From UBA4644 sp964541085 (GTDB lineage Bacteria > Bacillota > Clostridia > Oscillospirales > Butyricicoccaceae): a DNA stretch of 45,162 nt. The notes under the pieces are model-generated. The model saw only the letters and a program-made list of their open reading frames with translations, was not told the DNA's origin and did not search any database. Shown in pieces: positions 14,868-22,715 of the stretch (the stretch's first letter is position 1; every line of letters begins with the position of its first letter). The translations under genes and the position numbers were made by a program. The DNA lies in assembly GCA_964541085.1 (NCBI GenBank), contig CAZIPA010000016.1, positions 1 to 45,162 of the forward strand, read 5' to 3'.

Positions 14868-16421
14868 ATGCTGCCAACCTATGTCTGGATCATTGCTTTG
14901 TTTATTGTCGCCGCCGCAGGTATTTTTGCAGGCTATTTCTACCGAAAAAAAGTTGCAGAAAAAGAAATCGGCAGTGCCGAAGATGAAGCAAAACGCATTA
15001 TCAACAACGCCATCAAATCCGCAGAAGCCAAAAAACGGGAATCCGTGGTGGAGGCCCGGGAGGAAATCTTCCGTGCCCGCACCGAAAACGAGAAGGAATG
15101 CAAGGAGCGCCGCGCCGAAGTGCAGAAGCAGGAGCGCCGCATCCAGCAGAAGGAAGAGGCCATCGACCGGAAATATGAGCTGGTGGAGGCCAAGGAGGAA
15201 AAACTCAATCAGCGGCTGAAGCAGCTGGAGGAGCAGAAGGAAGAAGTCGCCACCATCAAAAAGAGCCAGCTGGAAATGCTGGAGAAGATTTCCGGCTTTA
15301 CCGTGGAGGAGGCCAAGGCCCACCTGATCTCTCTGGTGGAATCGGATGCCCGCCACGATGCCGCCGTCAAGCTGAAGGAGATCGAGCGTCAGCTGAAGGA
15401 TGAGGCCGATTCCCGGGCACGGGAAGTGATCGCTACGGCCATCCAGCGCTGTGCCGCCGATCATGCCAGCGAAGCCACTGTTTCCGTGGTGCCCCTGCCC
15501 AACGATGAAATGAAGGGCCGCATCATTGGCCGTGAGGGCCGCAACATCCGCACGCTGGAGACGCTCACCGGCGTGGATCTGATTATCGACGATACCCCTG
15601 AAGCCATCACCCTGTCCAGCTTTGACCCGGTGCGCCGGGAAATCGCCAGAATCTCTCTGGAAAAGCTCATCACCGATGGCCGTATCCATCCCGCCCGCAT
15701 TGAGGAAACGGTGGAAAAGGCCCAGCGTGAGGTGGAGGCCACCATCAAGCAGGAGGGCGAACGGGCCGTCTTTGAGACCGGCGTTCACGGCATCCATCCC
15801 GAGCTGGTGAAGCTGCTGGGCCGGATGCGCTACCGCACCAGCTATGGCCAGAATGTGCTGGCCCATTCCATCGAGGTGGCTCATGTGGCCGGTCTGCTGG
15901 CTGCCGAGCTGAACCTGCCCTCTCAGCAGATCACCCTGGCCAAGCGTGCCGGTCTGCTGCACGATATCGGCAAGGCCGTCACCCACGAGGTGGAGGGCAG
16001 CCATGTGAACATCGGTGTGGATATGGCCCGGAAGTATCGGGAGAAGGAAGATGTGATTCACGCCATCGAGGCTCACCACGGCGATGTGGAGGCCCGGACC
16101 ATCGTGGCCTGTCTGGTACAGGCTGCCGATGCCATTTCCGCCGCCCGCCCCGGCGCCCGCAGAGAAAATCTGGAGGCTTATATCAAGCGTCTGGAGCGTC
16201 TGGAGGAGCTGGCTTCCAGTATGCCCGGTGTGGAAAAGTGCTTTGCTTTCCAGGCCGGACGGGAGATCCGCATTCTGGTGAATCCCGATCAGGTGAAGGA
16301 CGACGATATGATTATGCTGGCCCGGGATCTTTCCAAGAAGATCGAAAACGAGCTGAACTATCCCGGTCAGATCAAGGTTCATGTGGTGCGGGAGACCCGT
16401 GCCGTGGAATACGCGAAATAA
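14868..16421 (+). CDS. rny: Ribonuclease Y
   Basis: 517 residues, the usual length. An N-terminal membrane anchor (about 5-23, VWIIALFIVAAAGIFAGYFY) precedes a long charged coiled coil (about 25-170), a KH RNA-binding domain (GRIIGREGRNIRTLE, about 220-234) and an HD phosphohydrolase domain with the HD pair in LLHDIGKAV (about 363-371). RNase Y is the membrane-attached endonuclease that starts mRNA decay in many Firmicutes. The leader has AGGAGGATAAACGCA before ATG. It is monocistronic: its own promoter and a strong terminator at 16451-16481. Confidence 0.97.
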   Translation: MLPTYVWIIALFIVAAAGIFAGYFYRKKVAEKEIGSAEDEAKRIINNAIKSAEAKKRESVVEAREEIFRARTENEKECKERRAEVQKQERRIQQKEEAIDRKYELVEAKEEKLNQRLKQLEEQKEEVATIKKSQLEMLEKISGFTVEEAKAHLISLVESDARHDAAVKLKEIERQLKDEADSRAREVIATAIQRCAADHASEATVSVVPLPNDEMKGRIIGREGRNIRTLETLTGVDLIIDDTPEAITLSSFDPVRREIARISLEKLITDGRIHPARIEETVEKAQREVEATIKQEGERAVFETGVHGIHPELVKLLGRMRYRTSYGQNVLAHSIEVAHVAGLLAAELNLPSQQITLAKRAGLLHDIGKAVTHEVEGSHVNIGVDMARKYREKEDVIHAIEAHHGDVEARTIVACLVQAADAISAARPGARRENLEAYIKRLERLEELASSMPGVEKCFAFQAGREIRILVNPDQVKDDDMIMLARDLSKKIENELNYPGQIKVHVVRETRAVEYAK

Positions 16422-16450
16422 CCGCTGCAAACACAGCTTCAGACAGACAG

Positions 16451-16481
16451 GCGCCGGAGGATATCCTTCCGGCGCTTTTTT
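16451..16481 (+). terminator. Terminator of rny
   Basis: GCGCCGGA and TCCGGCGC stem, loop around GGATATCC, then six T. Confidence 0.9.
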
Positions 16482-16501
16482 CAGATGTATGTCCGCTGCA
16501 C

Positions 16502-16530
16502 TTGCATTTTACCGGGGCATCTGTTAAAAT
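16502..16530 (+). promoter_or_regulatory. Promoter of udk
   Basis: TTGCAT at 16502-16507, 17 bases, TAAAAT at 16525-16530, 38 bases before the ATG. Confidence 0.7.
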
Positions 16531-16568
16531 GGAGACAGGCATTGTCCTATCAGGAAGGAGCTGACCTC

Positions 16569-17186
16569 ATGTATCTCATCGGCATCACCGGTGCCTCCGG
16601 CAGCGGAAAGACCACGCTGGCCCGCCGTCTGCTGGAATATTTCGGCGACCGTGCCATTCTGATCTCGCTGGATTCCTATTATAAGGATTTTCCCGACCTG
16701 TCCTTTGAAAAGCGGGCGGCCCTGAACTTTGACGCGCCGGACATCCATGACCATTGTCTGCTGGAGCAGGATCTGCGTCTGCTGGCGGCAGGACAGCCGG
16801 CACCACGGCGGGTCTATGATTTTGTCACCCATCGCCGTGCCCCGGATGACGGAGAGCTTTTGCCCCATCCCATTGTGATTCTGGAGGGCATTCATATCTT
16901 TGCCCGGCAGGAGGTGCGGGAGCTGTGCGACCTGCGGGTCTATACCGAGCTGGATCCGGATGTGTGCATTCTGCGCCGGGTCAAGCGGGATATGGAGGAG
17001 CGCGGCCGGGATCTGGACGGCATCACCCTGCAATATCTGCGCACGGTGAAGCCTATGTATGAGCGCTATATCCGCAACTATCGGGAATGTGCGGATATCG
17101 TGGTGCCCACGCTGGTACACAGCGGCATCGGCGCGGAAATGATCGCCTATTATGTGGAAAAACATCTGAACGATAAAAGGAGATAA
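16569..17186 (+). CDS. udk: Uridine kinase family protein
   Basis: 205 residues of the uridine/phosphoribulokinase P-loop family: GASGSGKTTLARRL (Walker A, about 8-21), SLDSYYKDF (substrate aspartate region), LNFDAPDIHD, YDFVTHRR, ILEGIHIF and a C-terminal lid RRVKRDMEERGRDLDG. It phosphorylates uridine and cytidine in pyrimidine salvage. ATG 16569 has AAGGAG upstream. The next gene starts 5 bases after the stop, so the two are probably cotranscribed. Other PRK/UK-family kinases cannot be excluded, but the D-Y-Y-x-D pattern fits uridine kinase. Confidence 0.88.
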   Translation: MYLIGITGASGSGKTTLARRLLEYFGDRAILISLDSYYKDFPDLSFEKRAALNFDAPDIHDHCLLEQDLRLLAAGQPAPRRVYDFVTHRRAPDDGELLPHPIVILEGIHIFARQEVRELCDLRVYTELDPDVCILRRVKRDMEERGRDLDGITLQYLRTVKPMYERYIRNYRECADIVVPTLVHSGIGAEMIAYYVEKHLNDKRR

Positions 17187-17191
17187 CCATT

Positions 17192-17914
17192 ATGTTCCAA
17201 GGTAAACCGTTGATTTGCATTTCGACCGATACGGATTCCAAGTCCGATCCCAAAAAGCGTGTATTGAACAACAATCTGGTCTATGCCCGTGCCGTGGCCG
17301 CCGCCGGCGGTATTCCTCTGCCCGGCTCTGAGCTGTGCGTGGAGGAAATGGCCGATCTGTGCGACGCGCTGCTGCTGTCCGGCGGTGCCGATGTGGATCC
17401 CGAGCTGTACGGCGAAGAGCCGCTCAACGATTCCGTTCAGCCTGACCCCCTGCGCACCGCCTTTGAAAAGCCCCTGTTTCAGGCATTTCTGGCCCGGAAA
17501 AAGCCCATTCTGGGTATCTGCCGCGGCTCTCAGATGATCAATGTGCTGCTGGGCGGCACGCTGTATCAGGATCTGCCCCTGCAGCTGGGCTATGTGCATA
17601 TGAATGGGGACATTCGCCATCCGCTGTTTGCGGAGGAAGGCTCCGTGCTGCACCAGCTGTTCGGAAAAGAATTTCGGGTGAACAGCACCCATCATCAGGC
17701 CATTAAAGATCTGGCCCCCGGCCTTCATGTGACCGGACGCTCCATCGAGGGCATTGTGGAAGCCTATGAGCACGACACGCTGCCCATTCTGGCCACCCAG
17801 TTCCACCCCGAGCGCCTTACCGGTGAGCTGTGGGACGACCGCACCCCCAATTTCGCCCCCTATTTCGAGCACTTTATCCAGATGGCCATCCACGACGCGG
17901 AAGGCCGGAAATAA
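17192..17914 (+). CDS. Class I glutamine amidotransferase-like, gamma-glutamyl-GABA hydrolase family
   Basis: 240 residues with the catalytic triad of class I amidotransferases: the nucleophile in GICRGSQMINVLLGGTLYQD (Cys about 110) and the FHPER His/Glu pair (about 196-198). LLLSGGADVDPELYG and the STHHQAIKDLAPGL segment are typical of the PuuD/peptidase C26 group, which cleaves gamma-glutamyl bonds in putrescine or related catabolism. Substrate not determined. It has an AAAGGAGATAACCATT ribosome site overlapping the end of udk, and a strong terminator at 17953-17985. Confidence 0.88.
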   Translation: MFQGKPLICISTDTDSKSDPKKRVLNNNLVYARAVAAAGGIPLPGSELCVEEMADLCDALLLSGGADVDPELYGEEPLNDSVQPDPLRTAFEKPLFQAFLARKKPILGICRGSQMINVLLGGTLYQDLPLQLGYVHMNGDIRHPLFAEEGSVLHQLFGKEFRVNSTHHQAIKDLAPGLHVTGRSIEGIVEAYEHDTLPILATQFHPERLTGELWDDRTPNFAPYFEHFIQMAIHDAEGRK

Positions 17915-17952
17915 TTTTTTCCATCTTCTTTCAAAACCGAAAAACAAACAGG

Positions 17953-17985
17953 CGATACCCGTGCCATGCGGGTATCGTTTTTTTT
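17953..17985 (+). terminator. Terminator of udk-amidotransferase unit
   Basis: CGATACCCG and CGGGTATCG stem followed by eight T. Confidence 0.92.
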
Positions 17986-18035
17986 CGCGCGGGTTTTCCC
18001 TTAAAAAGCCCTGCGACTTCCTGTATAATAAGCGC

Positions 18036-18250
18036 AGGTGAAAAATGCCCCAATGGAAGGAGAATGCCCCTACGGGTCTTAACTTATTATCTTTCATGAA
18101 AAAGCGCAGCCGGGAAGAACCGAAAAATATGCCCCCGAAGCCCGCAGTTCCCCAAAATGAGCTGCTTGCGTACCGGGAGGGCGGGCCTGAGCCGGTTTCT
18201 CCATTGTTTCACACAGTTCCCGTGTTCCCTCCGGAATGCGGGATTTTTTT
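18036..18250 (+). ncRNA. Candidate structured non-coding RNA with own promoter and terminator
   Basis: TATAAT at 18024-18029 (weak -35 TTAAAA 17 bases before) predicts a start near 18036. A mismatched stem (CCCG..TTCC / GGAA..CGGG) plus seven T ends at 18250. No credible ORF lies between. The 5' and 3' parts pair: GTGAAA (18038) with TTTCAC, CAATG (18051) with CATTG, and GAGAA with TTCTC (18197-18212). Inside, GCCCGC pairs with GCGGGC around about 40 bases. The motif ATGCCCC occurs three times on single-strand candidates (about 18045, 18065, 18130). The overall plan, a long terminal stem enclosing a large bubble in about 215 nt, would suit a 6S-like RNA, but I cannot prove a family; a raiA-type or other Firmicute RNA is also possible. 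Confidence 0.6.
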
Positions 18251-18252
18251 GC

Positions 18253-18538
18253 CTGCGTACACGCAGAAATTCGGAAATCAGATTCCTAACAGATAAAGCG
18301 GGGCCGCAGCATTCGCTGCGGCCCTGTTAGCGTATCAAAGAATATAGAACAGAGGTGCGCCCTAAAAATTTGTTTTTGCCCGTAATCTATATGATTATGG
18401 GTAAAAACACCGTAACCCGCCGGATTTTCCGCAGAAAATCGGCGAAACCGGCCCGCAGGCCGGAGCTAAACTGTCGAAGAAAACCCAGCGAAGCGGTTTT
18501 CTGACAGCCTCACAGGGCCGCAGCATTCGCTGCGGCCC
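18253..18538 (+). repeat. Run of seven hairpins in the intergenic region
   Basis: Seven separate stem-loops follow each other: 18253-18266 (CTGCG/CGCAG); 18301-18324 (10-bp stem, ATTC loop); 18371-18409 (17-bp stem, TATAT loop); 18418-18444 (CGCC-GATTTTC, CGCA loop, one bulge); 18448-18463 (CCGGCC, CGCA loop); 18471-18507 (CTGTC..AGAAAACC with GCGAAGC at the tip); 18515-18538 (identical to the second). In the 17-bp stem the two non-Watson-Crick pairs are G-T as read on the plus strand, so as RNA it pairs fully only if transcribed rightward. There is no ORF in the stretch. It may be the continuation of the candidate RNA, a separate RNA, or a palindromic repeat element. Confidence 0.75.
18301..18325. 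repeat. Palindromic 25-base repeat, copy 1
   Basis: Arms GGGCCGCAGC and GCTGCGGCCC around ATTC, plus a trailing T. Identical to the copy at 18515-18539. Confidence 0.9.
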
Positions 18539-18539
18539 T
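18515..18539. repeat. Palindromic 25-base repeat, copy 2
   Basis: Identical to copy 1, 190 bases further on. It is followed by only TTTG on the plus strand and no T-run on the minus strand. It lies 32 bases beyond the stop of the minus-strand peptidase gene, so it might also serve as that gene's weak terminator. Confidence 0.9.
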
Positions 18540-18570
18540 TTGCTGTGCTGTGAAATTGTGCTGCGGAGGA

Positions 18571-21500
18571 TTATTCCGCGAAGGTGCCCACAAAGCGGGC
18601 GAGGATGACGGCAGTTTCAGCACGGCTGGCGCTGCCAGAGGGATTCAGCTGGCCATTGTTGCCCTGAATCAGACCGACGGACACGGCCCACTGCATGGCA
18701 TCCTGTGCCCAGACAGAGACGGCTTCCGCATCCGCGAAGCTGGTCAGCTCGGCGCTGGCGGACACATCATAGCCCTTCTGCTGGGTGTAACGGTAGAGCA
18801 TGGTCACCAGCTGTTCACGGGTGATCACGCCGGGCATATCCGTGCCGTCAGAAATGCCATTTTCCACAGACCACTGTCTGCCGGCTTCATACCAGGGCTG
18901 GCTGGCGGAGGTATCCACGCCCTCCATACGGGCCAGCATGGTGACGATCATGCCACGGGTGGTGGTAGCGGTGGGAGCAAAGCTGTCGGCAGAAACGCCG
19001 GTCATAATGCCGTTTTCATAGACGAAGGTCACAGCCTCGGTGTACCAGGCATCGCCCACATCGGTGAAGGGCAGAGCGGGCTCCGCAGGCGTGGGCTCCT
19101 CGGGCTGCACGGGCTGCTCAGGCTCCACAGGCGTTGCGGGCGTGGAGGGAGCGGGGCCCACGGGAGGCAGCAGGCAGGGAATGTATTCGATGTAAGTGCC
19201 GCCGCAGACGGAGCAGGTGTAGGTGATTTCACCGCGAATCTCGGCAGAGGGCTGCTTGGTGGTGACGCCCTCATCCCACAGATGGGTATGGGTCAGAGCG
19301 GCGGTGTAGGTGATACCGTCGTTGCGGATCACATAGACCTGTGCGGAATCGTTGTTCAGCAGAGCGGCCTTCAGATCCTCGGGGATGGCCAGCGTGCCGT
19401 CCGCGTTGATGGTGATGTCATAGTAGAACTCACCGGCGGCCAGCTTGGCCTCGGGATCGGTTTCGCTGTCCAGCGTGTAAGCGATGATCGCGCCGTTGCC
19501 AAAGTCGGTTTCGTCGGCCAGCAGATCGGCGGGCAGATTCAGCGCCTCACCCTTCACGGTGAGCTGGAAGCTGTCATGATCCTCCGCAGCTACGGCCTTG
19601 GCATTTACACGGGTCCAGCTGGAGGCATATTCCTTCTCGCCAACCACATACATGATGCCCCGGGCAGAAGCGCTGCTGAAGCCCTGGATGGCATAATTCA
19701 GATCGGCTGCGCTGACTTCGCCGAACACATCGCCGCGATTCAGCTCACCGGTATCGCCGCGGGGGCAGCAGACCTTGAACATCACGGTGCCGTCCTCGGC
19801 AGTGTAGTAGGCATAAACCACAGTCTGGCTGGAAGAGCTGCTGTTGGTGCTGGGCAGTCTGCCGCCATGGACATACACGCCCACGATGTTGCCGTCGGCA
19901 ATGGCCTGCTGGATCAGCGTGGCGTTGGCGCCATACTGGCTGTAGGCACGATAGCCGAAAGCACCGGGCTTGTAGTTGGTCATAGTCCAGTTGCCCCAGC
20001 CGGAATCCTGGTCATAGCTGACCAGAGCGACTTCTTCAAACAGCAGGTCGGCGCCCTGGGTGTTGAGCATCATCAGCTCCATGTTGTCGAAGCGGTCAGA
20101 GCCCCAGCCATAGGCATAGGCGCTGTAAGCCTGAATGTCCTTGCCGGCGGCTGCGGGCAGATCGGCCACGGCAGTTTCGCCGATATAAGCGGCCTCAGAA
20201 GGATCGTAAGAGCTCTTCTTATAGGTGATCTCACCGTGGTACACGGCGGGCTGAGCCTTGCCGTCGCCACGGAGGACAAAGCGCACCTGGAAACGCTGGG
20301 CATTGGCAACGCTGGAGCTGCCGCGGATGGAGAACACATCGGTGCCCATGTTCACATAGTCATCCTTCATGGAGATGGAGGTGCTGGAGGAGCCGACGCC
20401 CTGCTTGCCAAAGCTGTACCAGCCGCTCCAGGTCTGGCCCTTTTCCGTATAGGCACGAATCTGCATATCCACGCTGGAGGTGCCGGGGAGATAGGCGTTC
20501 AGACAGGCCATGGCATATTCCCAGTCAAAGCTGTCATAAACGGGGCTGTAATATTCGCCGTAGGTTTCGCCCCTGGCCAGCGCCAGAGAACCGTCGTCGC
20601 GCAGCTCCAGCTTGCCGGAGGCACGGCCGTTTTCCAGATCCACGGAGACCACATTGCCCTCGATCTCGACGATCTCGCTGACAAGGGTCACACCGGCCAG
20701 ATCAAAGTCATATCTGCGATCCTCGCCGTTGTTGAACCAGTCCACATACAGGGTGCAGGCGGCCTCATCGGCGGGAATGGAGGCGGAAAGATACTGTGCG
20801 CCTTCGTCATTGGTGTAGGTATCAGCATCCTCGGGCAGGACGGCATCCTCGGGGATCAGCAGACCCACGGCGATCTCGTCGCCCTCCAGATCATTCACCG
20901 TAAGCGCGGCTTCCACACGGTTTTCGCCGGTGTACACACGGCTCTCCACAGAAGCGCCGGTGCAGTCGGTCTCGGGCAGAACCACCACTTCGTCGGCCTG
21001 AATGGTGGCATCCTCCAGGGTGGCGATGTACAGATAGCCACGGTCACTGAAGGCATAAACGGTGATATCCCGCTCTTCGCCATAGGCAATGCCCAGGTTT
21101 TCCAGAACGGCGTTGGTGTTCAGCTTTACCTGACCGTCGTCGGTGCAGCTGATGTTGTAATAGAAGATGTTGTTTGCGGTGACCTGAATGCGATTGTCAT
21201 AGAGCACGGAAGCGTCCGTGGCCTGAAGCTCGTCATAGACAAAGCCTTCCACGGTGTAGCCCAGCAGGCCGCCGCCGCTGACAAAGCGGGCCATATCCAG
21301 CGCACTGCCGTCCTCGTCCACAAAGGTGAACAGGGTGCGGTCAGAGTCGCTCACCTGCAGATCGGCCAGAACACGGGTGACACCGGTGATGGCAGCGCCC
21401 TCTTCCGGCTGGAGTGCGGGAACGATATAGGCTATGCGGCCGCTCCAGGCGTTGGTAAACTGCGTCCACTTATAGCGATGATAGGAGGTGGAGTCATCCT

Positions 21501-22554
21501 TGGAGAAGGAGTCGCTGCTGTACAGATACAGATGCTCCTCATCCTGAATGCCGTTCTCATATTCATAGCCGATGATGGTAATCAGGTGGCCGCCGGTGCC
21601 GCCATAGGAGCCCTCCAGATAGGGATAGCTGCTGGAAGGATCGGGGCTGTAGGAAACAGAGCAGCCAACAGTGCGGCCATGGGCCAGCTCCTGCAGCAGA
21701 ATGTCCAGATTCGAATACTGGGCATAGCACTCATAGCCATACAGACCTGCGCCGGAGGCGGTGAAGGACCAGTTGCCGAAGATGCCCTCGCCCTCATCCT
21801 TTACATTCAGGGCGATTTCTTCGGGGAACAGATCCAGAGAAGCATCCCGGCTGTTCAGCATCACAGACATGGTGGTGGGGCTGCAAATGCTGCCGCCGAT
21901 GGAGGGATGACGAATGCCCTGAGCATAGGCGGGGGCCTCGTTCAGAACGCTGTCGGGCAGCGCTTCAATGCGATCCTCGGCATAGACCGGGGAAACCGCT
22001 CCGCCGGCGAGGGTCATGCTGATCTGACGCAGCTGGGGAGATTCCACATCCGCGCTGCCGCGCTTGACCACGGCCATCAGCTGGATTGCATCAGCCGTGC
22101 CGCTGTCCATGGCGAAAATGTCCGTGTCCAGCGAGGCGGTGGAGCAGCTCTTGTTGCTCTCACTGCCCCGGGAGATGTAGGGAGAATAGGGGCCCCAGGA
22201 CATCCATCCGGTCCACTGACCGTCCTGCCGGGCCTGCGCCCAGATCTCCACGCTGGTGCCATCATAGATGGATGCGCTCCAGCTGGCCACCATTTTGGTG
22301 AAGGCGGTAACATTGTACACTGCGGAAACAAAGGTTCCCTGGGTTTCTCCCTCGGAGAGTACGATTGCGCCGTTGCCTGCGGCAGCGTCAATTTCCAGAC
22401 CGGTGAGAGTACCGGCGTTGAAATCGTCCACCGTGGTGACCTTCAGCAGGTTGCCCTCGAAGGTCAGCTCGCCGTCTCCGGCGAAGGCAGCGACAGGCAT
22501 AACAGACAGCAGCATCAATACGGCTGTCAATAATGCGATCATGCGTTTCTTCAT
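18571..22554 (-). CDS. SLH-anchored surface protein with active and degenerate C39-like peptidase modules
   Basis: 1327 residues. Signal peptide (about 1-25). First module: a beta domain (about 30-185; MVASWSASIYDGTSVEIWAQ, WTGWMSWGPY) and a papain-like C39-type domain (about 197-380) with candidate catalytic Cys224 in GGSICSPTTMSVML, His323 in GTGGHLITIIGYE and Asp348 in YSSDSF. A middle beta region follows (about 385-620). The second module repeats the same plan: beta domain (about 625-785; WSGWYSFGKQ) and peptidase-like domain (about 790-975), where FGYRAYSQYG aligns with YGYECYAQYS, but the Cys position is Arg821 and no GGH motif is seen, so it should be inactive. After a Pro/Glu linker (about 1120-1150) come three SLH domains (about 1150-1325). 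It is bound to the cell surface and probably processes or binds peptides. ATG 22554 follows AAAAAGGAGG; promoter at 22602-22630. Confidence 0.85.
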   Translation of the reverse strand: MKKRMIALLTAVLMLLSVMPVAAFAGDGELTFEGNLLKVTTVDDFNAGTLTGLEIDAAAGNGAIVLSEGETQGTFVSAVYNVTAFTKMVASWSASIYDGTSVEIWAQARQDGQWTGWMSWGPYSPYISRGSESNKSCSTASLDTDIFAMDSGTADAIQLMAVVKRGSADVESPQLRQISMTLAGGAVSPVYAEDRIEALPDSVLNEAPAYAQGIRHPSIGGSICSPTTMSVMLNSRDASLDLFPEEIALNVKDEGEGIFGNWSFTASGAGLYGYECYAQYSNLDILLQELAHGRTVGCSVSYSPDPSSSYPYLEGSYGGTGGHLITIIGYEYENGIQDEEHLYLYSSDSFSKDDSTSYHRYKWTQFTNAWSGRIAYIVPALQPEEGAAITGVTRVLADLQVSDSDRTLFTFVDEDGSALDMARFVSGGGLLGYTVEGFVYDELQATDASVLYDNRIQVTANNIFYYNISCTDDGQVKLNTNAVLENLGIAYGEERDITVYAFSDRGYLYIATLEDATIQADEVVVLPETDCTGASVESRVYTGENRVEAALTVNDLEGDEIAVGLLIPEDAVLPEDADTYTNDEGAQYLSASIPADEAACTLYVDWFNNGEDRRYDFDLAGVTLVSEIVEIEGNVVSVDLENGRASGKLELRDDGSLALARGETYGEYYSPVYDSFDWEYAMACLNAYLPGTSSVDMQIRAYTEKGQTWSGWYSFGKQGVGSSSTSISMKDDYVNMGTDVFSIRGSSSVANAQRFQVRFVLRGDGKAQPAVYHGEITYKKSSYDPSEAAYIGETAVADLPAAAGKDIQAYSAYAYGWGSDRFDNMELMMLNTQGADLLFEEVALVSYDQDSGWGNWTMTNYKPGAFGYRAYSQYGANATLIQQAIADGNIVGVYVHGGRLPSTNSSSSSQTVVYAYYTAEDGTVMFKVCCPRGDTGELNRGDVFGEVSAADLNYAIQGFSSASARGIMYVVGEKEYASSWTRVNAKAVAAEDHDSFQLTVKGEALNLPADLLADETDFGNGAIIAYTLDSETDPEAKLAAGEFYYDITINADGTLAIPEDLKAALLNNDSAQVYVIRNDGITYTAALTHTHLWDEGVTTKQPSAEIRGEITYTCSVCGGTYIEYIPCLLPPVGPAPSTPATPVEPEQPVQPEEPTPAEPALPFTDVGDAWYTEAVTFVYENGIMTGVSADSFAPTATTTRGMIVTMLARMEGVDTSASQPWYEAGRQWSVENGISDGTDMPGVITREQLVTMLYRYTQQKGYDVSASAELTSFADAEAVSVWAQDAMQWAVSVGLIQGNNGQLNPSGSASRAETAVILARFVGTFAE

Positions 22555-22576
22555 GTGTGTTCCTCCTTTTTGACTT

Positions 22577-22593
22577 CTGATAAAGTTTATCAG
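22577..22593 (-). promoter_or_regulatory. Perfect 17-base palindrome at the transcription start
   Basis: CTGATAAA, one central base, TTTATCAG. It occupies about +2 to +18 of the predicted transcript. It could be an operator or a 5' stabilising hairpin. Confidence 0.6.
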
Positions 22594-22601
22594 TTAAACC
22601 A

Positions 22602-22630
22602 ATTATAAAGGCAAATTGCCAAAATTGCAA
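22602..22630 (-). promoter_or_regulatory. Promoter of the SLH-anchored peptidase gene
   Basis: Minus-strand TTGCAA (22630-22625), 17 bases, TATAAT (22607-22602). Confidence 0.85.
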
Positions 22631-22663
22631 CGAAAAACCGCCGGGAATTTCGAAAAAATCTAC

Positions 22664-22690
22664 AAAAAATCGGCCCCAACAGGGGCCGAT
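22664..22690 (-). terminator. Terminator after the membrane-anchored C39 peptidase gene
   Basis: ATCGGCCCC, TGTT loop, GGGGCCGAT, then a T-run on the minus strand. It separates the two peptidase genes, so each is a distinct transcript. Confidence 0.92.
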
Positions 22691-22715
22691 GAAGGGATAT
22701 GCTATGAAACAAAAC

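Noticed and set aside
18253..18539. CRISPR array
   Set aside because: The repeats are different palindromes with only one sequence present twice; there is no regular repeat-spacer spacing and no cas genes.
18550..22533. A plus-strand open frame of 1327 codons opposite the SLH peptidase gene
   Set aside because: It is the mirror of the minus-strand gene. The translation is Gly/His/Ala-rich without domains, while the minus frame has a signal peptide, C39 motifs and SLH domains.
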